From Streptomyces colonosanans (lineage in GTDB: Bacteria; Actinomycetota; Actinomycetes; Streptomycetales; Streptomycetaceae), in contig NZ_MLYP01000079.1 in assembly GCF_001866645.1 (NCBI RefSeq), forward strand, positions 1 to 64,000: DNA of 64,000 nt. The letters run 5' to 3'. The notes beneath the pieces are model-generated. The model saw only the letters and a program-made list of their open reading frames with translations, was not told where the DNA came from and made no database searches. Of this stretch, positions 32,308-40,089 are shown piece by piece. Position 1 is the first letter of the stretch. Each line of letters starts with the position of its first letter. The position numbers and the translations under genes are program-made.

Positions 32308-33534
32308 ATGATCGTTCGCCGCACCGCAGCGGTACTGGCCGCCATAGCCGTGATCGGTGGCGCCCCCGCACCGGCCGCCCTCGCCGCCTCCCCGTCCCCT
32401 TCCCCGGCTCTCCCCTCCGAGCTGTACGGCAGCACGGACCCCACTTACGACGGCGTCTGGCGCCAGTCGTTCGCACTGCTCGCCCAGCACACGGCCGGTG
32501 TGCGGCCGGCCGCGAAGGCCGTGGACTGGCTCACCGGACAGCAGTGCGCGAACGGCGCCTTCGCCCCCTACCGTGCCGACCCGAAGGCCGCGTGCGACGC
32601 GAAGACTCCCGTCGACACCAACAGCACCGCGGCGGCCGTCCAGGCGCTGGCAGCGCTCGGCGGGCACGACGCCCAGACCGGCAAGGCCGTCTCCTGGCTG
32701 AAGTCCGTGCAGAACGAGGACGGCGGCTGGGGCTTCACCGCGGGCGGCGCGAGCGACACGAACTCCACGTCCGCGGTCATCGGAGCACTGTCCGCCGCCG
32801 GCGGGGCATCGGCACCGCAGGAGGCGAAGTCCGCGAAGGGCCACTCGCCGTACGACGCGCTGGTGAAGCTGTCGATCCCCTGCGACCGGAAGGACGGCGG
32901 CGCGTTTGCCTACCAGCCGGACAAGAAGGGCGAGTTGGCGGCGAACGCGGACGCGACTGCCGCGGGTGTCGTAGCCGCACTGGGCAAGGGCTTCGTGGCC
33001 GGTCCCGGCAAGGAGGCCGGGAGCGCCGCGTGCGCCGGCGGCGACAAGCTCACCCCCGCCGACGCGGCGCACAACGGTGCCGTCCACCTCGCCGGGGCCC
33101 TGAAGAAGACCCCCTACCTGGAGACCGCGCTGCCGGGCGCGAAGCCTCAGCCCGACTACGGCAACACGGCGGACGCGGTCGTCGCCCTCGCCGCGACGGG
33201 GTCCCCGTCCGCCGCGCAGCGCCCGCTCGAATGGCTGGAGAAGAACGCCGCCGACTGGGCCGCGAAGTCCGGACCAGCCGCATACGCCCAGCTGATCTTC
33301 GCGGCGCACGCGACGGACACCGATCCCCACAACTTCGGCGGCGTGGACCTCGTCGAGAAGCTCAACGCGACGGGCCCGGCCCCGCAGACGGCCGAGAAGA
33401 CCAAGAAGACCGACGAGACCCACAAGAAGTCCGACTCCGGCTTCGGCGTCTGGTGGTACGTCGGCGTCTTCGTGGTCGCCGGCATCGGCATCGGCTTCCT
33501 GCTGTCCGGCCGCTCCAGGAAGCAGCAGCCGTGA
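32308..33534 (+). CDS. Exported, membrane-anchored terpene-cyclase/transcobalamin-like toroid protein
   Basis: This 408-aa protein has a signal peptide (1-27, ending APAALAAS). An extracellular helical-toroid domain follows, with prenyltransferase/squalene-oxidase type repeats (KAVDWLTGQQCANGAFAPYR; SWLKSVQNEDGGWGFTAGGA). Then come a charged linker and a C-terminal membrane helix with a basic tail (WWYVGVFVVAGIGIGFLLSG RSRKQQ). Human intrinsic factor and transcobalamin bind B12 with the same fold class. Under a B12 riboswitch and ahead of an ECF transporter, a surface corrinoid-capture role is likely. ATG 32308 lies about 12 bases after GGGAGAGG. Confidence 0.8.
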   Translation: MIVRRTAAVLAAIAVIGGAPAPAALAASPSPSPALPSELYGSTDPTYDGVWRQSFALLAQHTAGVRPAAKAVDWLTGQQCANGAFAPYRADPKAACDAKTPVDTNSTAAAVQALAALGGHDAQTGKAVSWLKSVQNEDGGWGFTAGGASDTNSTSAVIGALSAAGGASAPQEAKSAKGHSPYDALVKLSIPCDRKDGGAFAYQPDKKGELAANADATAAGVVAALGKGFVAGPGKEAGSAACAGGDKLTPADAAHNGAVHLAGALKKTPYLETALPGAKPQPDYGNTADAVVALAATGSPSAAQRPLEWLEKNAADWAAKSGPAAYAQLIFAAHATDTDPHNFGGVDLVEKLNATGPAPQTAEKTKKTDETHKKSDSGFGVWWYVGVFVVAGIGIGFLLSGRSRKQQP

Positions 33535-34145
33535 TCCGCCGCGGTACGGCCGTCCTGGCCCTGGCCCTGCTGGTCCTCTTCACCGGCGGCCAGGCGCATG
33601 CCACCGGCTACCGGTACTGGTCCTTCTGGGAGCGCCAGGGCCAGGCGTGGACGTACGCCACCCAGGGCCCCTCCATGGCGCGCCCGGCCGACGGGGACGT
33701 CCAGGGGTTCCGGTTCGCGGTCAGCGAGGACTCGCAGCGGGCCACGAAGCCGCGCGGCGCGGCGGACTTCGCCGCGATCTGCGCGAAGACGCCCGCGCTG
33801 GCCGGTGAGAAGCGGGTGGCGCTCGTCCTCGACTTCGGCACGACGGCGGACGCCTCTCCGGGCGAGACCCCGCCCGCCCCGCGCACGGTCTGCGCCCGGA
33901 TCGCCGAGAACGCCACGACCGCGGACGCGCTGGCGGCGGTGGCCCCGCCGCTGCGCTACGACACCAACGCCCTGCTGTGCGCGATAGCGGGCTACCCGCA
34001 GAAGGGGTGCGCCGAACAGGTACGTCAGGACGCCGCGCCGAGCAAGCCGCACCACACCCCGTCGGTGGGCGTACTGGCGGGCGCCGTCGTCGTGGCCGCC
34101 CTGGGCGCGGGCGCGATATGGCAGGCGCGCCGCCGCAGGAGCTGA
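33531..34145 (+). CDS. Exported, membrane-anchored partner protein in the B12 operon
   Basis: GTG 33531 overlaps the previous stop. The 204-aa product has a signal peptide (1-24, ...GGQAHA), an extracytoplasmic domain beginning TGYRYWSFWERQGQAWTYAT, and a C-terminal membrane helix (VGVLAGAVVVAALGAGAIW) with a basic stop-transfer tail. I know no named family. Its exclusive setting between the toroid protein and the transporter suggests it completes the capture complex, perhaps the counterpart of the C-terminal beta domain of transcobalamins. Confidence 0.75.
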   Translation: MIRRGTAVLALALLVLFTGGQAHATGYRYWSFWERQGQAWTYATQGPSMARPADGDVQGFRFAVSEDSQRATKPRGAADFAAICAKTPALAGEKRVALVLDFGTTADASPGETPPAPRTVCARIAENATTADALAAVAPPLRYDTNALLCAIAGYPQKGCAEQVRQDAAPSKPHHTPSVGVLAGAVVVAALGAGAIWQARRRRS

Positions 34146-34147
34146 CC

Positions 34148-35236
34148 ATGGCACCCCGATCCCGCCGCGGCGGGCCGACCGTGCACCCGGGCGCCTGGTG
34201 GCTGTGGGCGCTCGGCCTCGGCACCGCCGCCACCCGCACCACCAACCCGCTGCTGCTCGGCCTGCTCGTGGCCGTGTCCGCCTACGTGGTCGCGGCCCGT
34301 CGCACCGCCGCCCCGTGGTCCCGTTCCTACGCGGCCTTCGTCAAGCTCGGCCTCGCCGTCCTCGTCATCCGGCTCGTGTTCGCCGTGGTCCTCGGCTCCC
34401 CGATCCCCGGCACCCACATCGTCGTCACCCTTCCCGAGGTCCCCCTCCCCCACTGGGCCCAGGGCATCCGTATCGGCGGCCAGGTCACCGCGGAGGGCCT
34501 TGTCTTCGCCCTGTACGACGGTCTGAAGCTGGCCACCCTGCTCATCTGCGTCGGCGCCGCGAACGCCCTCGCGAACCCCGCCCGGCTCCTCAAGTCCCTT
34601 CCGGGCGCCCTGTACGAGACGGGTGTCGCCGTCGTCGTCGCGCTCACCTTCGCCCCGCATCTGATCGCCGACGTCCAGCGCCTGCGCGCCGCGCGCCGGC
34701 TGCGTGGCCGGCCCGACCGGGGCCTGCGCGGTCTGCTGCAGGTCGGACTCCCGGTCCTGGAGGGCGCGTTGGAGCGCTCGGTCGCCCTCGCCGCCGCGAT
34801 GGACGCGCGCGGCTTCGGCCGCACCGCCGATGTTCCGCCCGCCGTCCGCCGTACCACCACCGCCCTCACGCTGAGCGGTCTGCTCGGTGTCTGCGCAGGC
34901 ACCTACGGACTGCTGACCGCGGAAGGCGGCGTCTACGGGCTGCCCCTGCTGCTCAGCGGGCTGGCCGCCGCCCTCGCCGGGCTGCGGCTCGGCGGGCGCC
35001 GCTCGCCGCGCACCCGCTACCGCCCGGACGTATGGGGCGCACGGGCCTGGATGGTCGCCGGTTCGGGTATCGCGACGGCGGCGCTGCTGGCCGTCTGCGC
35101 CGCGTACGACCCCGCCGCCCTGCGCCCCGGCGTCGTCCCCCTGACCGCCCCGACGCTCCCCCTGCTCCCCGCGGCGGCGGTGCTGCTCGGTCTGCTGCCC
35201 GCGTTCGTCACCTCCGCCCCCGAGGAGTCCGCGTGA
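34148..35236 (+). CDS. ECF transporter T component (CbiQ-like)
   Basis: This 362-aa membrane protein has the EcfT/CbiQ signature with two Ala-Arg-Gly type coupling helices (the later one is ALAAAMDARGFGR) and about eight hydrophobic segments. GGAG precedes ATG 34148. It is longer than usual because of extra C-terminal helices. It would connect the S component to the ATPases in the cobalamin-regulated operon; the overlap with the next gene shows coupling. Confidence 0.88.
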   Translation: MAPRSRRGGPTVHPGAWWLWALGLGTAATRTTNPLLLGLLVAVSAYVVAARRTAAPWSRSYAAFVKLGLAVLVIRLVFAVVLGSPIPGTHIVVTLPEVPLPHWAQGIRIGGQVTAEGLVFALYDGLKLATLLICVGAANALANPARLLKSLPGALYETGVAVVVALTFAPHLIADVQRLRAARRLRGRPDRGLRGLLQVGLPVLEGALERSVALAAAMDARGFGRTADVPPAVRRTTTALTLSGLLGVCAGTYGLLTAEGGVYGLPLLLSGLAAALAGLRLGGRRSPRTRYRPDVWGARAWMVAGSGIATAALLAVCAAYDPAALRPGVVPLTAPTLPLLPAAAVLLGLLPAFVTSAPEESA

Positions 35237-36942
35237 TCCGTTTCGAGAACGTCTCGGTGACGTACGACGGGGCGTACGAACCCGCCGTCCAGGACATCGA
35301 CTTCACCGTCCCGGAGGGTGAACTGACGCTGCTCGTCGGCCCGTCCGGGACCGGCAAGTCGACGGTGCTCGGCGCGGTGAGCGGACTGGTCCCGCACTTC
35401 ACGGGCGGCACCCTGCGCGGCCGTGTCACGGTGGCCGGACGCGACACCCGTACACACAAACCGCGTGAACTCGCCGACGTGGTGGGCACGGTCGGGCAGG
35501 ACCCGCTGTCCCACTTTGTGACGGACACGGTCGAGGACGAACTCGCCTACGGCATGGAGTCGTTGGGGCTCGCTCCGGATGTCATGCGGCGGCGGGTGGA
35601 GGAGACCCTGGACCTGCTGGGACTGAACGAGCTGAGGGACCGGCCGATCGCCACCCTCTCCGGCGGCCAGCAGCAGCGCGTCGCGATCGGCTCGGTGCTC
35701 ACCCCGCACCCGAAGGTCCTCGTCCTCGACGAGCCGACGTCCGCGCTGGACCCGGCGGCGGCCGAGGAGGTCCTCGCCGTGCTGCAACGGCTCGTCCACG
35801 ACCTCGGCACGACCGTCCTGATGGCCGAACACCGACTGGAACGGGTCGTCCACTACGCCGACCGGGTCGTCCTGCTCCCCTCCTCCGGCGCCCGCCCGGT
35901 CCTGGGCACCCCGCCGGAGGTGATGGCCGTCTCCCCGGTGTACCCGCCGGTGGTGGATCTGGGCCGGCTGGCCGGCTGGTCGCCGCTGCCCCTGACCATC
36001 CGCGACGCCCGCCGCAGCGCGGGCGAGCTGCGCGAGCGCCTCGCGGACATCGCACCCGTGAACGGCCGCCTCCCGCACGGGGACACGAGCCCGCGCAAGG
36101 ACCCGAACCCACGCCCCGAAGTCCCGGCCCCGCGCCGCTTCCTGCGCCGACGCACCACGCGCACCGCCCCGGACACCTCAACCCCCCACCCCGCGGCGGC
36201 CGTCACCGCCCTCGCCGTCCACCGCGACCGCGTCGAGGCCCTGCGTCACGTCGAGCTCACCGTGACCCCGGGCGAGACCGTCGCCCTCATGGGACGCAAC
36301 GGCGCCGGGAAGTCCACGCTGCTCGCCGCGCTCGTCGGGCTCGTGGAACCGACCCGCGGCTCGGTGCGGGTCGGCGGCGCGGTGCCGCACCGCGCGGCAC
36401 CGCGCGACCTGGTGCAACGAGTGGGCCTCGTCCCGCAGGAACCACGGGACCTGCTGTACGCGGACACGGTGGCCGCCGAGTGCGCCGCGGCCGACCGGGA
36501 CGCGGGTGCCGCCGAGGGCAGCTGCCGGGCCCTGGTGTCCGAACTGCTGCCGGGCGTCGGGGACGACACGCATCCCCGGGACCTGTCGGAAGGGCAGCGG
36601 TTGGCGCTGGCCCTGGCCGTCGTACTGACGGCCAGGCCCCCGCTGCTGCTCCTGGACGAGCCCACGCGCGGCCTCGACTACGCGGCCAAGGCCCGTCTGG
36701 TCTCCATATTGCGCGCTCTCGCCGCCGAGGGGCACGCCATCGTGCTGGCCACCCACGACGTCGAGTTGGCCGCCGAGATCGCCCACCGCGTGGTGGTCCT
36801 CGCGGACGGCGAGGTCGTCGCCGACGGCCCCACCGCCGACGTGGTGGTCGCGTCCCCGTCGTTCGCACCTCAGGTGACCAAGGTCCTGGCCCCGCAGCGA
36901 TGGCTCACGGTCTCCCAGGTCCGGGAGGCGCTGTCGTCATGA
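35233..36942 (+). CDS. ECF transporter fused A-A' ATPase
   Basis: The 569-aa protein holds two ABC ATPase domains. Domain 1 spans about 1-230 (Walker A VGPSGTGKST, signature LSGGQQQRV, Walker B VLVLDEPTSALDP). Domain 2 spans about 315-560 (MGRNGAGKST, LSEGQRLALALA, LLLLDEPTRGLD). The first A loop has the 'VGPSGTGKST' form and the second signature is LSEGQ. GTG 35233 overlaps the T-component stop. It powers uptake through the adjacent T and S components. Confidence 0.9.
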   Translation: MIRFENVSVTYDGAYEPAVQDIDFTVPEGELTLLVGPSGTGKSTVLGAVSGLVPHFTGGTLRGRVTVAGRDTRTHKPRELADVVGTVGQDPLSHFVTDTVEDELAYGMESLGLAPDVMRRRVEETLDLLGLNELRDRPIATLSGGQQQRVAIGSVLTPHPKVLVLDEPTSALDPAAAEEVLAVLQRLVHDLGTTVLMAEHRLERVVHYADRVVLLPSSGARPVLGTPPEVMAVSPVYPPVVDLGRLAGWSPLPLTIRDARRSAGELRERLADIAPVNGRLPHGDTSPRKDPNPRPEVPAPRRFLRRRTTRTAPDTSTPHPAAAVTALAVHRDRVEALRHVELTVTPGETVALMGRNGAGKSTLLAALVGLVEPTRGSVRVGGAVPHRAAPRDLVQRVGLVPQEPRDLLYADTVAAECAAADRDAGAAEGSCRALVSELLPGVGDDTHPRDLSEGQRLALALAVVLTARPPLLLLDEPTRGLDYAAKARLVSILRALAAEGHAIVLATHDVELAAEIAHRVVVLADGEVVADGPTADVVVASPSFAPQVTKVLAPQRWLTVSQVREALSS

Positions 36943-37760
36943 CATCCCCTCAGCCGCGGCCTGTGCCGGTCCGTCTCGGCCCCCGCTCCCTGGCCGCCCT
37001 CGCCCTGGTCAGCGCGGTCGGCGTCATCGGCTTCACCTGGCCCCTGTTCGCCGACCCCTCCTCGCAGCTCGGCGCGCACGCGCAGGACGCGCCCTGGCTG
37101 TTCGCCGGGCTGCTCGTGCTGCTCGTCGCCGTCGTGGCCGCGACGATCGCCGAGTCGGGGCTCGGACCGAAGGCCGTGGCCATGCTCGGCGTGCTCGCCG
37201 CGACCGGCGCGGCCCTGCGGCCCATCGGTGCCGGGACCGCCGGCCTCGAGCCGATGTTCTTCCTGCTGGTGCTGAGCGGGCGGGTGCTCGGGCCGGGCTT
37301 CGGGTTCGTGCTCGGTGCCGTGACCATGTTCGCGTCCGCGCTGCTGACGGGCGGGGTCGGGCCATGGCTGCCGTTCCAGATGCTGGCCATGGGGTGGTTC
37401 ACGCTGGGGGCGGGACTGCTGCCGGGACCGGGACGGCTGCGGGGCCGCGGCGAGGTGGCGATGCTCACGGGATACGGGTTCCTGGCCTCGTTCGCCTACG
37501 GCACGGTCATGAACCTGGCCGGCTGGCCCTTCATGGACGCGCTCGCCTCGAACGCCGCCTACGACCCGCACGCCGACCTCGCCACCAACCTCACCCGCTT
37601 CCTCGCCTACTGCCTGGCCACCTCGCTGGGCTGGGACCTGGGCCGGGCCACCGTCACGGTCGTCCTGACGTTCTTCCTCGGCCCGCCGGTCCTCAGGGCA
37701 CTGCGCCGGGCGACCCGGAGGGCAGCCTTCGAGAGCCCGGTCACGTTCGAGGCGGGTTAG
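36939..37760 (+). CDS. ECF transporter S component, probable cobalamin type
   Basis: This 273-aa membrane protein has six to seven hydrophobic segments and is the last gene of the riboswitch operon (ATGA overlap). ECF S proteins set the substrate; the family resembles CbrT-like proteins predicted for cobalamin in Actinobacteria, for example PMFFLLVLSGRVLGPGFGFV and the late TSLGWDLGRATVTVVLTFFL. The riboswitch supports B12 or a precursor as cargo, but sequence alone cannot exclude another cobalt- or corrinoid-linked substrate. Confidence 0.85.
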   Translation: MTSPQPRPVPVRLGPRSLAALALVSAVGVIGFTWPLFADPSSQLGAHAQDAPWLFAGLLVLLVAVVAATIAESGLGPKAVAMLGVLAATGAALRPIGAGTAGLEPMFFLLVLSGRVLGPGFGFVLGAVTMFASALLTGGVGPWLPFQMLAMGWFTLGAGLLPGPGRLRGRGEVAMLTGYGFLASFAYGTVMNLAGWPFMDALASNAAYDPHADLATNLTRFLAYCLATSLGWDLGRATVTVVLTFFLGPPVLRALRRATRRAAFESPVTFEAG

Positions 37761-37948
37761 GGTGCGGCGCGGGTCACACCGCCCCCTCCCGGTCCGTATC
37801 GCCCTCGTCGGCTCTGCGTGACGCCGTCCGTGAGGAGCCCCACGTGGCCGCCGTCACCTACGAGGCTCGGCCGTAGGCCGAATGCCTGACATGCGCGCGC
37901 CGATCAGGCCCGCGACCTGCACATCGAGAGCCAGGTCACACAGGCGAG

Positions 37949-37978
37949 TTGCGGGACGAATGCGACCACAACTAATAA
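37949..37978 (+). promoter_or_regulatory. Candidate vegetative promoter with AT-rich -10
   Basis: TTGCGG (37949-37954) and TAATAA (37973-37978) are separated by 18 bases, a good sigma-70-like (HrdB) promoter in otherwise GC-rich DNA. It would give a leader of about 150 nt for the transglycosylase-like gene. The rest of the 37761-38135 gap shows no ORF that I can support. Confidence 0.5.
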
Positions 37979-38135
37979 TACGGGTCATTGCAGACACCCC
38001 CGGCCGCCTGCTTCTCTGGATCCCGTCGCCAGGCACCGACCGGCCCACCCGGGTCGCGGCGCCGACGCACACCCACTACGTATCGCGTGGTTCCGGTAGG
38101 CCGGCGACCCCTTGTCCCCGACGAAAAGGTGTTCT

Positions 38136-38555
38136 GTGTCCGTCTCCGTCATCCGCCGCATCGCTTCCCCGAAGAAGGCCATCGCCACCGCCGCCGTCGT
38201 CACCGCCGCCGCCGGTATGGCGCTCACCGCGGCGCCCGCTCATGCCGCCACCCCTACTTCGGACCCCGCCTCCGCCCAGGCGATAGCGCGACAGATGATC
38301 AAGGACCCCGCGCAGTACGAGGCGTTCCACAAGATCGTCTCGCATGAGAGCGGCTGGAACGTCCACGCCACCAACGCCTCCTCCGGCGCGTACGGCCTGG
38401 TTCAGGCACTGCCCGCGCACAAGATGTCGTCCGCCGGTTCCGACTGGAGGACCAACCCGGCCACCCAGATCAAGTGGGGCCTGGACTACATGAACTCCCG
38501 CTACGGCAGCCCCGCCGCGGCCTGGAACTTCTGGTCCACCCACCACTGGTACTGA
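38136..38555 (+). CDS. Secreted transglycosylase SLT-like protein
   Basis: This 139-aa protein has a signal peptide (1-32, ending APAHA) and a compact lysozyme-like domain: HKIVSHESGWNVHATNASSG AYGLVQALP, with the catalytic Glu in SHES, and a late WGLDYMNSRYGSPAAAWNFW. Small proteins of this type are abundant in Streptomyces and remodel peptidoglycan, for example in spore germination. GTG 38136 follows AAAAGG. A strong terminator follows. Confidence 0.8.
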   Translation: MSVSVIRRIASPKKAIATAAVVTAAAGMALTAAPAHAATPTSDPASAQAIARQMIKDPAQYEAFHKIVSHESGWNVHATNASSGAYGLVQALPAHKMSSAGSDWRTNPATQIKWGLDYMNSRYGSPAAAWNFWSTHHWY

Positions 38556-38578
38556 TCGAACCGAGCGCACTGATCCGC

Positions 38579-38613
38579 GAAGGCGGCGACCCCGACCCGG
38601 GGTCGCCGCCTTC
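38579..38613. terminator. Perfect hairpin terminator
   Basis: GAAGGCGGCGACCCC pairs exactly with GGGGTCGCCGCCTTC around GACCC. It ends transcription of the transglycosylase-like gene. Confidence 0.85.
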
Positions 38614-38621
38614 GGCGTGCT

Positions 38622-38738
38622 TCAGCCGGTCAGGCACTCGAACACGGCGGGCTGTTGGGCGTACCCGTCCGCCACCTCCACCCGGATCCCCACCGAAGTG
38701 CGGTCGGCGAGCAGGCTGGTGCAAGTCGTCGACCCCAT
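38622..38738 (-). CDS. Possible small ORF or gene fragment, 38 aa
   Basis: ATG 38738 encodes MGSTTCTSLLADRTSVGIRV then EVADGYAQQPAVFECLTG, with two Cys and good codon bias. It immediately follows another short frame (38746-38934), so the two may be parts of one broken gene. No known family. Confidence 0.3.
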   Translation of the reverse strand: MGSTTCTSLLADRTSVGIRVEVADGYAQQPAVFECLTG

Positions 38739-38745
38739 AGGGGAG

Positions 38746-38934
38746 TCAGGGATCGCACGCCACGATATCGGTCACTTCGGACCCAGGGGCGTACTCGGCG
38801 TGCCGCAGCTCCATGAACTCCATCACGGCGGGGATGCCGGCCAGCAGCGGGTGGGGGGCTTTGCTCGCTCCACGCTCTTCAGCCTCGGCAAAGAGGTTCG
38901 GCAGGGGGCACGCCGTCAAGGAGTTGTCGACCAT
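38746..38934 (-). CDS. Possible small ORF, up to 62 aa
   Basis: A frame ending ...MEFMELRHAEYAPGSEVTDI VACDP overlaps the end of the upstream membrane protein by about 55 bases and stops 8 bases before the next short ORF. Coding character is better in its second half. It could be an independent small gene or the front of a frameshifted one. Confidence 0.3.
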   Translation of the reverse strand: MVDNSLTACPLPNLFAEAEERGASKAPHPLLAGIPAVMEFMELRHAEYAPGSEVTDIVACDP

Positions 38935-39310
38935 CCTTTTCCTTCACGTGCCATGCAGTGCACACCGAGCGGTCGAGGACTGAGCGGAGCACGATGAAGT
39001 GCCGGCCACGAGACGTCTCGACGGCCGCCGCCAGTTGTGGAGGCTGCGCGCCCAACTGCGCGAGGTAGCCTTCGGCGTATTCGTCCCCGACGGTGTCGTC
39101 GTCGAACAGGTCCTGGAAGGCGTCGGTATCCTTCCTGGCGACATCGCGCTGGACGGCATCGCGCAGCGCTTTCAGGCTTGATGCACCCTTCGGGGGCTCA
39201 GTCGCGATCAAGTAGCTGACCACCCCGATGCAAGCGGTCACTCCGACCAACAGCGCGACAGAGGCTGCCCGCTTCTTCCACGGCTTCCGCTTCTCCTGCT
39301 GAGAACGCAC
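38879..39310 (-). CDS. Single-pass membrane protein of unknown function
   Basis: GTG 39310 has AAGGAG five bases upstream. The 143-aa protein has a basic N-terminus (QQEKRKPWKKR), one membrane segment (VALLVGVTACIGVVSYLIA) and an external domain with FDDDTVGDEYAEGYLAQLGA. The domain is of the type seen in small NTF2-like or 'DUF4878'-like proteins, but I cannot assign a family. Short frames follow it downstream. Confidence 0.6.
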   Translation of the reverse strand: MRSQQEKRKPWKKRAASVALLVGVTACIGVVSYLIATEPPKGASSLKALRDAVQRDVARKDTDAFQDLFDDDTVGDEYAEGYLAQLGAQPPQLAAAVETSRGRHFIVLRSVLDRSVCTAWHVKEKDGRQLLDGVPPAEPLCRG

Positions 39311-39519
39311 AGGGCTCCTTTTCAACGCGGTACCCCGGGACTGACTTTGATCCGCGGAGTCTGGCGCTCGGCACCAGACTCGCACAGCGATCACCTGCCC
39401 AGTTCATCCAACCCCGTCCGGCACCGGTGAGGCACCCGATACCGGAAACACCAGCAGGCCAGAGAATCTGTTCACCGGCTTCGTCACCACAAGCAGTGTC
39501 CCGACCAGGCGCGTCAGTC

Positions 39520-39785
39520 GGCGCAGATCGCCGTCACGCTCACCGAGGCGGAGATGTTCATGCAGGCCGTCACGCCGGTGGCCGACCTGCGGTGCAGGCG
39601 GAGGTCGACGGCCATTACCCGGGCATCTGCCGGATGTGGACCCGGACACGGTCGCGTTCAAGGCCCTGGGGCAAAACTACGTCGATGACGCGCAGTGGCT
39701 CGCGGTCCACGACCATGTCGCTGCCGGCTTGGCCGAATACCGGTGGGACGCCATGGCCGCCTACGCCGATGCCCGGCTGAGCTGA
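39520..39785 (+). pseudogene. Relic resembling the C-terminal domain of a MerR/TipA-type regulator
   Basis: Two frames show coding remnants. Around 39520-39590 one reads QSAQIAVTLTEAEMFMQAVT, and 39621-39785 reads FKALGQNYVDDAQWLAVHDH VAAGLAEYRWDAMAAYADAR ending in TGA. The second resembles the LGxxYVxDxRF...GLAxYxRDA pattern of TipAS domains. Frame changes between them and the lack of a start mark a decayed gene. Confidence 0.35.
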
Positions 39786-39856
39786 CCGACCACCACTTGC
39801 CGGCGGCTGCAGACCCCGGCAACCTCGCACCTTCCACCCGGCTCCCGTCCTTCCAC

Positions 39857-40008
39857 CCGAGTCGGGCAATCCCTACGGCGCCTCCCACGTGGCCGGCGAC
39901 GGCCCGCCCAGTGAGGTGAACCTGCAGGCGGCCCGCTACCAGGCCGGACGCGTCGTCGAGACCACGGCCGCGCTCAAGGCCGGCCGCGCCGCCTCCGCCC
40001 GCGCGTGA
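39857..40008 (+). pseudogene. 3' relic of a flavodoxin/WrbA-like oxidoreductase
   Basis: The final 45 or so codons read ESGNPYGASHVAGDGPPSEV NLQAARYQAGRVVETTAALK and end at TGA 40006. This is the conserved C-terminus of NAD(P)H quinone oxidoreductase or flavodoxin-like proteins (NPYGA...PSE...AR.QG..V). Nothing of the flavin-binding N-terminus is found upstream. The stretch 39311-40089 as a whole is a graveyard of fragments. Confidence 0.5.
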
Positions 40009-40089
40009 TGCGGGCCGGGCCCCGGTCTGAGCGACCGGGGCCCGAGCACGATCACGCCGCATCACCCGCGACCTGGGCCCGTGCCCGGA

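Noticed and set aside
37880-38135. A c-di-AMP (ydaO) riboswitch before the transglycosylase-like gene
   Set aside because: Such switches precede some Streptomyces wall hydrolases, but the conserved ydaO blocks are not present in this leader.
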